Shown: positions 1 to 7,366, numbered from the stretch's first letter. The stretch is DNA of 12,129 bases from AM-2324 sp042091035 (GCA_042091035.1 JBELIG010000082.1:1-12129); one strand, 5' to 3'. Notes: generated from the letters alone by a model not told the origin. Translations and numbers: made by a program.

Positions 1-1188
1 CTTCGCTTTGAGAGGAACACACTCTTGTTTGAAATCCTTGAGCTCGAAAAGTTGCTCTTAACCAAGCTGATAAAAAACAATATTGAGGAACCTGTATTTG
101 AGCTTATATCTTCATCAAATGAGGTCTTGGGTAAGATTAATAATATCAATACGTTCAAAGATTTATCGCTTAAATTATATAGTTTTTATTTGAAAATTGG
201 ATTCATTCGGAATGATAAAGACTTTGAGGTAGTTAGTTCATTCATGCATTCGACCTTACCTAAGTTTAATGAAAAAGACTTGTGCTTCGAGGAAAAAATT
301 CATCTATATAATGCACTAGCAGGATATCATTTCTTTATTCAAGATCTACAACGAGGCTATTCTTATGCCCAAAAGTGGGTCGATCTCTTTCTTAATGAGA
401 CAGACAGGCAGATTTCTAACACTGAAAATTACCTCAAGGCGATCAATAATTTGCTTGTTGCACAATCCAAGCTCTCCCTTTTTTCGGGCTTCAAAAGGAC
501 CTTGTCTTTGTTCGAAGAAGTAATTGCCAATAAGAAAATCATTAAGACTAAGAACATAGAGTTACTGATTTTTAAATATCAGTCCACTTCCCTAATCAAT
601 AAGTTTTTTATCCTGGGAGATTTTAAATCTGGGGTAGGAATAATACCAAGTATTGCCCAAGAACTAGATAATAAGCGTTTGTTCTTGGATACGCATTATG
701 TATTGATTTTTTACTATAAGTTCGCTTGTATGTACTTTGGAAATGCACAGTATGAGCATGCAATATTTTGGTTGAATGAGATACTGAATACGAAGGATGT
801 GGATCTAAGATCAGACGTACTTGTATTTGCCAGAATTTTGAATATTATCAGTCATTATGAGATGGATAATACGGATTTAATGGAGTACAATGTTAGATCT
901 ACCTACAGGTTTCTTTTGAAAAAGGGTGATTTTCACCGCTTTCAAAAGGCTATTATTAAATTCTTGAGAAGGATGCCTAAGTTGACGGATTCCGAGTTGA
1001 GTGGTGCTTTCTTAGACTTGAAATCTGAGCTTTTACCACTTACTAAGAATCTGTATGAAAAACGATCCTTCATATACTTTGATATCATATCTTGGCTCGA
1101 AAGTAAGATAGAAGGTCGCACGGTACAAGAGGTTATTCGCGAAAAAGCCTCTAGTCTTTTAGGGCAAGAAATCGATCTTGAGCCATAA
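1..1188 (+). CDS. Helical TPR-like protein of unknown function, 5' end outside the window
   Basis: The frame is open from base 1 (L-R-F-E-R-N...) and ends with TAA at 1186-1188, so the true start lies upstream. The in-frame TTG at 25 is not a credible start. At least 395 residues are present. The protein is almost entirely predicted helix, with no signal peptide, membrane segment or catalytic motif, so it is probably cytoplasmic. Helix pairs with TPR-like spacing are visible, for example YNALAGYHFFIQDLQRGYSYAQKW around residues 100-125 of the visible part and YYKFACMYFGNAQYEHAIFWLNEIL around 240-265. The following stretch (LRSDVLVFARILNIISHYE ... YRFL) resembles, from memory, a block conserved in Bacteroidota TPR-like proteins of roughly 500 residues with no assigned role. 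A scaffold or protein-binding role is a guess from the fold only. It is convergent with the acylase gene, with 2 bases between stops and no hairpin. Confidence 0.75.
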   Translation, partial: LRFERNTLLFEILELEKLLLTKLIKNNIEEPVFELISSSNEVLGKINNINTFKDLSLKLYSFYLKIGFIRNDKDFEVVSSFMHSTLPKFNEKDLCFEEKIHLYNALAGYHFFIQDLQRGYSYAQKWVDLFLNETDRQISNTENYLKAINNLLVAQSKLSLFSGFKRTLSLFEEVIANKKIIKTKNIELLIFKYQSTSLINKFFILGDFKSGVGIIPSIAQELDNKRLFLDTHYVLIFYYKFACMYFGNAQYEHAIFWLNEILNTKDVDLRSDVLVFARILNIISHYEMDNTDLMEYNVRSTYRFLLKKGDFHRFQKAIIKFLRRMPKLTDSELSGAFLDLKSELLPLTKNLYEKRSFIYFDIISWLESKIEGRTVQEVIREKASSLLGQEIDLEP

Positions 1189-1190
1189 TT

Positions 1191-3269
1191 TTATTTTGGG
1201 TTATAGATCCTTTTTGCTTGTTTATAAACAAGCTCTTTATTCAGACTCATAGGTTTAAGTTTCTGATTGGTGAATAATTCCATTTGATCGGTATGATGGG
1301 CGCTATCCTCATGGTTTGAAGCTCCGTATGCATTTATACTTTCAATTATGGGGCCGTCTTTTGTCCATTGGACCATTTGAATGTAGGAATCTCCTGCGAT
1401 AGGACGCACTGTACCATCTTCTTGGATTGTACTATATACGGCAGCCATTACGTCAGGACCTCCTGCGAAAGGCAGAAATGTATCTCCTCTTGAGTGGATT
1501 TGAAGTTTGTTGAGCGGGAGGCTTGTTGTTCCAAAATTTTCTCTAAGATGATCTTCTGCAAATTTAAGTGCCTTTATGAGTTTTTCTTCAGTCAACTTGT
1601 CTCCAGAATGAAGGTCTTCCGTCGAAATACCATTGCTAAAGAGGTGGTTGATTACCAGGATAACAAGCGAGGCTTCTGTACTGTTTCCGCTAAAGTTTCT
1701 ATCCCATGCTTGCAGTGCAATTATGGACGAACTATGCGATGGGTGTTTTTTTGGATCTAGATTGAAGAGAACTTCTAGTTTGGGTGCAGACCCCATCGGT
1801 TTTTCAAAATATCTATCTTCACGAATTTGCTTGAAATCTTCATAGCTAAGCTTATCATAGCTATTAATTAAGGTATAGAATCGCTCCCCTCTATTTGTCA
1901 ATATTTCTGGACCTTGATAACCCATAGTAGAAGGAATTTTATGTTCCATAGGATTTGAGTTTTTATCAGCAGAAAGGAAGGGGCTGTGGTTGCAATTATA
2001 GACATAGCCTTCAGCGGGGTTGAAGACCTGAGGAAGACTATCTATAGGGTAATAGGTGTCCCAAAGGTCTTCGCTGCTTGTACCTATAACAATCTTTTTC
2101 CAATCCATATCTTTTGACCTTACTGGCAAAAGGCCATTAGAAATGTAGAATATATTGTCGTATTTGTCTGCATACACAATATTAGTACAAGTAATACCTT
2201 GAAGTTCTAAAGCCTTTCTGAATGCGCCATAGTTTTCGGCTTTGTTCATAAGATACCACTGTTCAGCTGTCTTTATCGTTTGGTTTGCAGTGATACGAAG
2301 TGCGAAAACACCTTCTTCGGTAATGAATGTAGTCCCAAAAACGGATTTATAGAATTTCTGCTTGAGGCCAAATGGAATAAATCCAAGTAATTTTATTTTT
2401 GCTTTAGTATGATAATCTTCGAGTTTTAGCCATTGGTCATTGAACTTGTAAACATGTTTTTTGGTGGGGTGCATTTCCAATTTATATACATCTGCGAAAT
2501 CGGCATGATTAACGGTATGAGCCCAGCTAATATGCTCGTTTGTACCGTGAAAAATCGAGACTCCTCCAACAAAGTTTGCTCCTACAATATTCAAGCCTTC
2601 TTCACTACAAAGATGAGCCTCATACCAAGAGTTTAAGCCTTCAAGGGGTTGATGTGAGTTTATTGCCATGTAGGTATTTCCATCAGCACTTTTCTTGGAG
2701 TTGATCGCAAATGCGTTTGATCCTCTTGTTTCATTAATACCCATAGAAAGTGCATTTTCACCTAGGATTTTAAAGATTGGTTTGTCTGCGTGGGACAAAA
2801 GTGCCATGCCTAAAACATGGGCTTTTAAAATGTCCTTTGTTGTAGCTGGGAAAAGATCCTTGTGAAGTACTTCTTCAGGATGAAGTACTGCATATTTATT
2901 GATACCTTTTATATAATGTTCAAGGATTGATTTAAATTTTGGGCTCAGTTCAGATTCATAGTCTTGGTCAACAATTTGGCCAGGGTCGAGAATATGCACT
3001 GCTACATCAAATATTGCACCGCTTTTGCCATTCACTCGTCCTGCAAGTCCACGGATCGGCAATAACTGTTGTTGTATAGTTGCAAAATCATCCTCTGCAG
3101 TAGCCCAGGCAAGACCGTATGCTACTTCTTCATCTGTTGGAGCAAAAATATGAGGGACTCCAAAAGAATCTCTAACAATTTCTATGTTACTCAATTCTAC
3201 TTGTCCAAAAGACAGTAAACTACTTATTGTAAGGATTAATATCGAGCAGGATTTTAATAACTTATTCAT
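1191..3269 (-). CDS. Secreted penicillin acylase family protein (AHL/beta-lactam acylase-like Ntn hydrolase)
   Basis: 692 residues. Family members hydrolyse amide bonds of acylated small molecules (penicillins, acyl-homoserine lactones, acyl-peptides) and mature by autocleavage into alpha and beta chains. Residues 1-22 form a signal peptide (KLLK, hydrophobic core, SFG|Q), predicting a periplasmic or exported enzyme. The autoproteolysis site is Gly183-Ser184 in TRGSNAF, and Ser184 becomes the beta-chain N-terminal nucleophile. Counted from there, His206 (NSHQP) is beta23 and Val253 (HTVNHAD) is beta70, the spacing known for PvdQ-type acylases. Asn427 in YNCNHSP fits the oxyanion Asn. The C-terminal blocks LPFAGGPDV, AGDSYIQMV, YGASN and HHTDQMELF are typical of the beta chain. 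All catalytic residues are present, so it should be active. The substrate cannot be read from sequence: quorum quenching is possible but unproven. It is about 70-150 residues shorter than PvdQ or penicillin G acylase. The ATG start fits the signal peptide. Confidence 0.92.
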   Translation of the reverse strand: MNKLLKSCSILILTISSLLSFGQVELSNIEIVRDSFGVPHIFAPTDEEVAYGLAWATAEDDFATIQQQLLPIRGLAGRVNGKSGAIFDVAVHILDPGQIVDQDYESELSPKFKSILEHYIKGINKYAVLHPEEVLHKDLFPATTKDILKAHVLGMALLSHADKPIFKILGENALSMGINETRGSNAFAINSKKSADGNTYMAINSHQPLEGLNSWYEAHLCSEEGLNIVGANFVGGVSIFHGTNEHISWAHTVNHADFADVYKLEMHPTKKHVYKFNDQWLKLEDYHTKAKIKLLGFIPFGLKQKFYKSVFGTTFITEEGVFALRITANQTIKTAEQWYLMNKAENYGAFRKALELQGITCTNIVYADKYDNIFYISNGLLPVRSKDMDWKKIVIGTSSEDLWDTYYPIDSLPQVFNPAEGYVYNCNHSPFLSADKNSNPMEHKIPSTMGYQGPEILTNRGERFYTLINSYDKLSYEDFKQIREDRYFEKPMGSAPKLEVLFNLDPKKHPSHSSSIIALQAWDRNFSGNSTEASLVILVINHLFSNGISTEDLHSGDKLTEEKLIKALKFAEDHLRENFGTTSLPLNKLQIHSRGDTFLPFAGGPDVMAAVYSTIQEDGTVRPIAGDSYIQMVQWTKDGPIIESINAYGASNHEDSAHHTDQMELFTNQKLKPMSLNKELVYKQAKRIYNPK

Positions 3270-3399
3270 GATTTAAATTACTAATTAGTAGTTGTTTTGG
3301 TTATAACGAAGAATTATTTGCCAATAATCCTATTGAAACCGCTAATAATCGAAAAAACATATATCTAACTATTGCAAGCATATATATTTATTTAAAATT

Positions 3400-3454
3400 A
3401 AGTAACATCCTACTGAAAGATCAAGTTTATCCTACTAAGAACTAAGTTACATCC
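3400..3454. repeat. Three short direct repeats upstream of the acylase gene
   Basis: AAGTAACATCCTACT (3400), AAGTTTATCCTACT (3423) and AAGTTACATCC (3444) recur at 23- and 21-base intervals, about two helical turns, 131 or more bases upstream of the acylase start. On the minus strand the middle copy contains TAAACTTG, one mismatch from the -7 consensus TAnnTTTG. This could be a regulator-binding array for the acylase gene. No matching regulator is identifiable, so function is inference. The rest of 3270-3487 is AT-rich with no coding potential that I can see. Confidence 0.35.
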
Positions 3455-3487
3455 GAGTCCCTTTTATTTGGGATCATTCCGACATTT

Positions 3488-3518
3488 AAAAAAAAATAGC
3501 CAGAGTTTAACTCTGGCT
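3488..3518 (-). terminator. Intrinsic terminator of the 504-residue T9SS protein gene
   Basis: The inverted repeat AGCCAGAGTT (3498-3507) / AACTCTGGCT (3509-3518) begins 4 bases past the stop codon. On the minus strand it is followed, after one base, by nine T (A run at 3488-3496). A T run on the other side (3518-3524) would also let it work on the plus strand. It separates the T9SS gene from the acylase gene downstream on the same strand. Confidence 0.85.
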
Positions 3519-3522
3519 TTTT

Positions 3523-5037
3523 TTATTGTTTTATGATTTTTAGACTGGCTTGCCTGCCATCCCCATCTTCTATTTGAACTATATATGTGCCTGGTGGTAT
3601 ATTAATCTGAAAAGAGATGAACTGCGTGTTTTGGTATTCTTGCTCCATATAACTCTTTCCTTCAATATCAAGTAGTCTTATTTTAATACGCTCAAGAGGT
3701 TCTTTCATATTGATGTTGACAAGGCCATCATTTGGATTGGGATATATTTCAATCTGTTTATTGAATGTACTTTCAACAGTTCCTACAGAAAGTATAGTGT
3801 GGCACTCTGAGAAGAATGAACATTCACCTTTGTTTATTAGGACCTGATAGCTCCCATTACTAGAAGCAGTGAAAGTTTGATTGGTTTCATCAGGTATCAA
3901 TGCACCACTATTACAATCGAACCATTGATAATTATCTGCCTCCTCTTCCTGAACGATTAAAACATTATCGGACATTTGGATGCCAAGATCCACTTGAGTG
4001 ATAGTCACATCATATATGATTACACTATCACAATAGTTATAGCTAGGAAGTATTTCTTCATAAATACCACTTTCAAACCAAGTATTTTGACCACTATCAC
4101 TTGTATAGAATTCACAACTTTCTACTGCCTTCTCTTGAGCATTTGTAGGACATGTTGAACTTAAGATTGGTCTGATCATAAATGGTTTATTGAAGTTGAA
4201 TGCTTGGGCATCAGTCCAATCCAGATTGTCATGTCTAAACCAAGTGCTTCCAGGCGTGAAAATGGTTTCGCTCATACCTAGATTTAGATTCTTATCATTT
4301 TCTACGACTGCAAAGATGTACTTCCCTGCCTCTAGATGTGTAGCCTCGGGAAAGGGAATCGATACCCATGAATTGTTAGCACCAGCTATCAATACTGTGT
4401 CAGATTGTACGAATAAATCTTGTGGCCCATCATCAAATTCATAGACATTGATACTTACAGGTTCACCTGTCATTACCGCAGTAATGTTCTCCAGGTAGAT
4501 ATCAACCTGATCTAGACTTTGGACTTGGTTAATTGTGAATACCTGTCCGATTTCTCCATGAATTCCATTTCCAATACCAATTGTAGCAACAGAAACCCCA
4601 TCGTCCATTGCTATTTCATTGTCGATCAGGATATTTTGGACAGCAACATTATCACTAATGTCAATATCTTCTTTATCTGTTTTTATGACATACGATAATT
4701 GATATTGACCTGTAGTACCAACGAAAATTGGGCTTACGGAAAATATAGCAATTGTTGTATCTGCAGGAATTTCAGTTGGAGTGGAATAAAGTGTAAATTC
4801 AGGGTTTTGGATATTAGGTAGCTTGTAATAGTTGAATTCTACATACACATTACTTACAAGATTTTCTCCATTATTTGTGACTAAGCAATTTGCCTCGGTG
4901 CCGTTTACTAATGAGCGTGGCACTGAAGTTAATTCTGATTCCGGTCCTAAATTGATACTTAGATCAATTGAGGTTTGGCCATTCATGCTTTTAAGGAGTA
5001 AAAAGCTGAATAGTCCGAGTAGATAGACAGGTCTCAT
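3523..5037 (-). CDS. Secreted T9SS type A sorting domain protein with beta-sandwich domains
   Basis: 504 residues, start ATG at 5037. Residues 1-20 are a signal peptide (MRPVYLLGLFSFLLL...MNG|Q). Residues about 25-140 look like a CARDB/Ig-like beta sandwich (ANCLVTNNGENLVSNVYVEF ... YQLSYVIKTDKEDIDISDN). Residues about 145-290 form a second all-beta module (GEIGQVFTI, VSINVYEFDDG, WVSIPFP, LEAGKYIFAV, NKPFMIRPIL). Residues about 295-415 form a Cys-rich Ig/PKD-like repeat (YQWFDCNSG, NGSYQVLINKGEC). The tail from about 428, EIYPNPNDG to KIIKQ, is the T9SS type A sorting domain that directs export across the outer membrane and usually surface attachment or release. No catalytic motif is visible. 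The modules suggest a surface adhesin or structural cargo rather than an enzyme. It has its own terminator immediately downstream. I could not find a perfect -7 element upstream. Confidence 0.85.
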   Translation of the reverse strand: MRPVYLLGLFSFLLLKSMNGQTSIDLSINLGPESELTSVPRSLVNGTEANCLVTNNGENLVSNVYVEFNYYKLPNIQNPEFTLYSTPTEIPADTTIAIFSVSPIFVGTTGQYQLSYVIKTDKEDIDISDNVAVQNILIDNEIAMDDGVSVATIGIGNGIHGEIGQVFTINQVQSLDQVDIYLENITAVMTGEPVSINVYEFDDGPQDLFVQSDTVLIAGANNSWVSIPFPEATHLEAGKYIFAVVENDKNLNLGMSETIFTPGSTWFRHDNLDWTDAQAFNFNKPFMIRPILSSTCPTNAQEKAVESCEFYTSDSGQNTWFESGIYEEILPSYNYCDSVIIYDVTITQVDLGIQMSDNVLIVQEEEADNYQWFDCNSGALIPDETNQTFTASSNGSYQVLINKGECSFFSECHTILSVGTVESTFNKQIEIYPNPNDGLVNINMKEPLERIKIRLLDIEGKSYMEQEYQNTQFISFQINIPPGTYIVQIEDGDGRQASLKIIKQ

Positions 5038-5072
5038 ATTTATGTTTATTATGATTGGAATATAAATACAGC

Positions 5073-5107
5073 ATTTATCATAAATTAAATTTTTTTATAT
5101 GATAAAT
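5073..5107. repeat. Inverted repeat upstream of the T9SS protein gene
   Basis: ATTTATCAT (5073-5081) and ATGATAAAT (5099-5107) are perfect 9-base arms around a 17-base A/T-only spacer, 36 bases upstream of the ATG at 5037. The arms are too AT-rich and the loop too long for a strong hairpin, so an operator or chance are both possible. The rest of 5038-5211 shows no gene. Confidence 0.25.
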
Positions 5108-5211
5108 ACTTATGCTATCTGACAAATTGGTTGATTGTCGGTAATAAATATGAAAAAGTGATATGTATTTCTTTTCTATTGGTTATTCAGTTATTAGGAA
5201 CTCGATTTTTA

Positions 5212-5232
5212 TTGTAATTTGTAGTATTACAA
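5212..5232 (+). promoter_or_regulatory. 21-bp dyad just upstream of the arsenate reductase-like gene
   Basis: TTGTAAT (5212-5218), a 7-base spacer and ATTACAA (5226-5232) form a perfect 7-bp dyad ending 16 bases before the GTG start. TAATTTG inside it (5215-5221) resembles a -7 element with a one-base-shorter spacer. A protein bound here would block initiation, as ArsR-type or MarR-type repressors do. No ArsR gene is in the window. Operator function is inferred from position and symmetry. Confidence 0.4.
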
Positions 5233-5248
5233 CACCAAACCATTTCAT

Positions 5249-5863
5249 GTGGCTACTACTTTTGATTTGAATGTACAATTAAGCGATTTCAATAAAATAT
5301 CTAGAGCTAGAAAAGCTTTACTATTGCTCATTGCCAATAATTTGAATTCGGATATTTCTTTTTCAGATCCTGTTCAATTGTTATTTATATGTACCCACAA
5401 TTCTAGACGTTCATTGTTGGCGGAGGTTTTGTCAGACCTTCTAGCGAAGCATTATGATCTTCCAATTGAGTCCTTTTCTGGAGGTACAGAGGCAACTGCT
5501 TTCAACCCTCGAATGATAAAAGCCTTGGCGAGTTTCGGTATTGAACTTACTACTAAAGAGCATAAAGAGAATCCTTCCTATTTCTTGATAAATCAGCCAG
5601 AGAAGAAATACTTTTCTAAGCTGTTTGATGATGCAACGAATCCAAATCGTACGTTTTTTGCTTTCATGGTTTGTGATCAGGCAGATGAAGCTTGTCCATT
5701 AGTACCTGGTGCAAAATATAGATTTCCGCTAAAGTATAAGGATCCAAAGATTTATGATGATACAAGTCAAAGCGCTGAGATGTATCGAAATAAGGTCATA
5801 GAGGTTGGAACAGAGTTAAACTTTATTTTTCACATGCTTCATAAATACAGATTGAGTAATTAG
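5249..5863 (+). CDS. Low-molecular-weight phosphatase fold protein, probable thioredoxin-type arsenate reductase
   Basis: 204 residues. The phosphate-binding loop is C48-THNSR-R54-S (CX5RS) in LLFICTHNSRRS. D165-P166 in KYKDPKIYDD supplies the general acid of LMW protein tyrosine phosphatases. Cys142 and Cys149 in VCDQADEACP have the C-X6-C spacing of the redox relay of thioredoxin-coupled ArsC (Cys82/Cys89 with Cys10 in S. aureus), followed by Pro as in that family. The full triad therefore argues for arsenate reduction over phosphotyrosine hydrolysis. A helical N-terminal extension of about 40 residues (FNKISRARKALLLLIANNL) is absent from the roughly 130-residue classical ArsC. The start is GTG at 5249: a TAG at 5222-5224 closes the frame upstream and no in-frame ATG precedes it. 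No arsenite pump or ArsR lies nearby, so its physiological role remains open. Cytosolic. Confidence 0.8.
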   Translation: MATTFDLNVQLSDFNKISRARKALLLLIANNLNSDISFSDPVQLLFICTHNSRRSLLAEVLSDLLAKHYDLPIESFSGGTEATAFNPRMIKALASFGIELTTKEHKENPSYFLINQPEKKYFSKLFDDATNPNRTFFAFMVCDQADEACPLVPGAKYRFPLKYKDPKIYDDTSQSAEMYRNKVIEVGTELNFIFHMLHKYRLSN

Positions 5864-5889
5864 GCATGTATTTTTGGGCTAATTATCAG

Positions 5890-5922
5890 TAGCTTTTTCA
5901 AAAATTGGATTAGCTTTGTCAA
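5890..5922 (+). promoter_or_regulatory. Promoter candidate for the YcxB-like gene with a 21-base direct repeat
   Basis: TAGCTTTG (5911-5918) matches the Bacteroidota -7 consensus TAnnTTTG exactly and sits 22 bases upstream of the ATG at 5941. No TTG is seen at -33 spacing. TAGCTTTTTCAA (5890) and TAGCTTTGTCAA (5911) are 12-base direct repeats with one mismatch, 21 bases apart, and TAGC recurs at 5931. This suggests independent transcription rather than an operon with the upstream gene, from which it is 77 bases away. Confidence 0.4.
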
Positions 5923-5940
5923 GGTTAAATTAGCAGAAAC

Positions 5941-6483
5941 ATGCAGATAAATTTTTCAATGAATCGAACGGATTATATACAGTATTACTTATATAATGCC
6001 TCTAAGAATGTTCAATTACGTAAACGTCGAAGTAGGACTAGATTGTTAACTTTTTTGGTTTGCTTACCGATTTCCCTGATGTATTTTTATCAGGATATGT
6101 TGTTAATGGGTGGAGGATTTCTTGCGATGGGAATATTGTGGTATACACTTCTTCCAAGATTTGATGGTAGAATGCATCAGAAGAGCTTTGAAAAGTATGT
6201 TGATCAGAATCATAAGTCTGATTTTGAGGATAAGCTTAAGGTTGAGACTACAAAGCAAAAATGTGTATTGAGTAGCAAGGCAGGGGAGTCAGTTTTTGCA
6301 CTAGATGCAATAAGTTCGGTAGAAGAGACGGCTGATTATTTATTCATCTTTATGAATAATGGGCAAAGTTTAGGAGTGCCTAAACGTGCTGTTTCCGAAA
6401 AGGAAGAGTTCATTAATGCACTACTTGGAGCAGGTTTTTCTCCGGACAAGTATATTCAAGACCTAGATTGGGCTTGGAAATAA
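5941..6483 (+). CDS. YcxB-like two-TM membrane protein
   Basis: 180 residues. The layout fits the YcxB family (a C-terminal domain found in small membrane proteins of Firmicutes and Bacteroidota, function unknown). A short N-terminal strand region is followed by a basic stretch (LRKRRSRTR, residues 26-34). Two hydrophobic segments follow at about 35-50 and 53-71 (LLTFLVCLPISLMYFY; MLLMGGGFLAMGILWYTLL). A cytosolic C-terminal domain from about 95 shows the family pattern of a polar strand (KCVLSSKAGESVFALDAISSVEET), an aromatic strand (YLFIFMNNG) and the LGVPKRAVSEKEEF block. The positive-inside rule places the termini in the cytoplasm. ATG start. It ends directly in a bidirectional terminator, so it is probably monocistronic. 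Function unknown. Confidence 0.75.
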   Translation: MQINFSMNRTDYIQYYLYNASKNVQLRKRRSRTRLLTFLVCLPISLMYFYQDMLLMGGGFLAMGILWYTLLPRFDGRMHQKSFEKYVDQNHKSDFEDKLKVETTKQKCVLSSKAGESVFALDAISSVEETADYLFIFMNNGQSLGVPKRAVSEKEEFINALLGAGFSPDKYIQDLDWAWK

Positions 6484-6513
6484 AAAAGATCCCTGAATGC
6501 AGGGATCTTTTTT
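6482..6513. terminator. Bidirectional terminator shared by the YcxB-like and PhnA-domain genes
   Basis: A6-GATCCCTG (6482-6495), loop AATG (6496-6499) and CAGGGATC-T6 (6500-6513) form a perfect 14-bp inverted repeat. The GC-rich 8-bp core is flanked by A and T tracts that act as the T tail on either strand. The hairpin touches both stop codons: TAA of the plus-strand gene at 6481-6483 and TAA of the minus-strand gene at 6514-6512. Confidence 0.9.
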
Positions 6514-6727
6514 ATGCTTTTTTTACAAATTCTGACCTTAGCACAAGGTGCTTGACTTTAGGCGTTTTACCTTCTAACTCCCCAGGATTCCCATTGAGTC
6601 TTATATTTTTCACTTTTGTACCTCTTTTAATCACAGTTGAAGTACCTCTGACTTTAAGATCTTTAGTTACTACAATTGTATCTCCTGATTGAAGTACTTT
6701 TCCATTACAGTCTAAAACCTCTTCCAT
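6512..6727 (-). CDS. Stand-alone PhnA (YjdM) C-terminal domain protein
   Basis: 71 residues, ATG start at 6727. The sequence GDTIVVTKDLKVRGTS (15-30), TVIKRGTKVKNIRL (31-44) and LRSEFVKKA (63-71) closely matches the C-terminal domain of E. coli PhnA/YjdM (GDSVTIIKDLKVKGSS ... GTKVKNIRL ... LKSEFVKKN, from memory). The E. coli protein is about 111 residues and starts with a four-Cys zinc ribbon. Here that part is absent and only one Cys (C7) is present, so this is the small SH3-like beta domain alone. The name comes from proximity to phosphonate genes in E. coli; a role in phosphonate use is not established and no phosphonate gene lies nearby. Cytosolic. In 6728-6826 upstream I see no perfect -7 element. 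Confidence 0.85.
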   Translation of the reverse strand: MEEVLDCNGKVLQSGDTIVVTKDLKVRGTSTVIKRGTKVKNIRLNGNPGELEGKTPKVKHLVLRSEFVKKA

Positions 6728-6826
6728 ATTTTTTTTCTGTAAAGTAGTCCTATTTCATCGGAATATAATGAAGACTTGATCATTAAGTCTCTGCGCTAAG
6801 TGTGAACTTGTAATAAAGTGATGTTC

Positions 6827-7357
6827 CTAGTTTAGGACATACAGTTTAGATAGAAGCAGTCGAATTGCTTTATTGTGTGCATCCTCTAGTTCCATAGTTT
6901 TTGGATCTACAGCATCATAAAACATTGGAACACTGTAAGTACCCGTTATTTCTGCTCCCCAATACTTAAACAATGGCGCAATCTTTTCTAGATTGTTTGC
7001 TCCACCCTGAGAACCAGGAGAGGTACTTAGGAGTATGGTTTGCTTGTTTCCCAAGAACTTATTATCAATTCGGGAACACCAATCAATGATGTTCTTAAAA
7101 AATGCAGAGGGAAGTCCATTGTGTTCCGGAATTGAGAGAAGGATTGCATCGAAAGATTTGATCTTTTTGATTAGATCTTTCAATGATTCTGGCGCACCTT
7201 CTGCCTTTTCAATGTCAATATTATAAATTGGAAGGTCTATGTTTCGAATATCCATAAGTTCGATATCCAAATCAGAATTTCCTTTTTTTACAATTTCTAA
7301 TAAAATGTGATTGATTGAGGTACTGCTGTTACTTCCAGCAAAAGCTAATATTTTCAT
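6827..7357 (-). CDS. NAD(P)H-dependent FMN reductase family protein (flavodoxin fold)
   Basis: 176 residues. It reduces flavin, quinones or azo/nitro compounds using NAD(P)H with bound FMN; the exact substrate is not readable. The N-terminal MKILAFAGSNSSTSIN contains the FMN phosphate-binding loop (G8-SNSSTS). PEHNG (77-81) is the PEYNG isoalloxazine-contact motif with His for Tyr. STSPGSQGGANNL (111-123) is the third flavin loop. Length is normal for the family. It lies 40 bases downstream of the marR gene on the same strand, and its own -7 element and an 18-bp palindrome fill the gap. It is therefore probably repressed by that MarR protein and induced by electrophiles or quinones (inference from position). 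TAG stop; no clear terminator downstream. Confidence 0.9.
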   Translation of the reverse strand: MKILAFAGSNSSTSINHILLEIVKKGNSDLDIELMDIRNIDLPIYNIDIEKAEGAPESLKDLIKKIKSFDAILLSIPEHNGLPSAFFKNIIDWCSRIDNKFLGNKQTILLSTSPGSQGGANNLEKIAPLFKYWGAEITGTYSVPMFYDAVDPKTMELEDAHNKAIRLLLSKLYVLN

Positions 7358-7366
7358 ATGTTGAAT

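Noticed and set aside
25..27. TTG as the start codon of the first gene
   Set aside because: The frame continues open to base 1 with protein-like codons, so the gene most likely begins upstream of the window.
1494..1845. Plus-strand open frames within the acylase gene
   Set aside because: The minus-strand reading has complete family motifs through this stretch, and the plus-strand peptides show none.
4190..4444. Plus-strand open frames within the 504-residue T9SS gene (around 3976-4444 and 4832-5026)
   Set aside because: They are antisense to a protein with a coherent signal peptide, beta domains and sorting tail, and have no recognisable content.
3523..5037. An operon of the T9SS protein gene with the acylase gene
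   Set aside because: A strong terminator lies between them on the transcribed strand and the gap is over 250 bases.
5249..5863. Assignment as a plain protein tyrosine phosphatase
   Set aside because: Not excluded, but the C142/C149 pair with C-X6-C spacing followed by Pro matches thioredoxin-type arsenate reductase better.
6772..6790. AGACTT-N7-AAGTCT hairpin as terminator of the reductase gene
   Set aside because: The stem is only 6 bp, lies about 37 bases past the stop and has no T tract on the minus strand.
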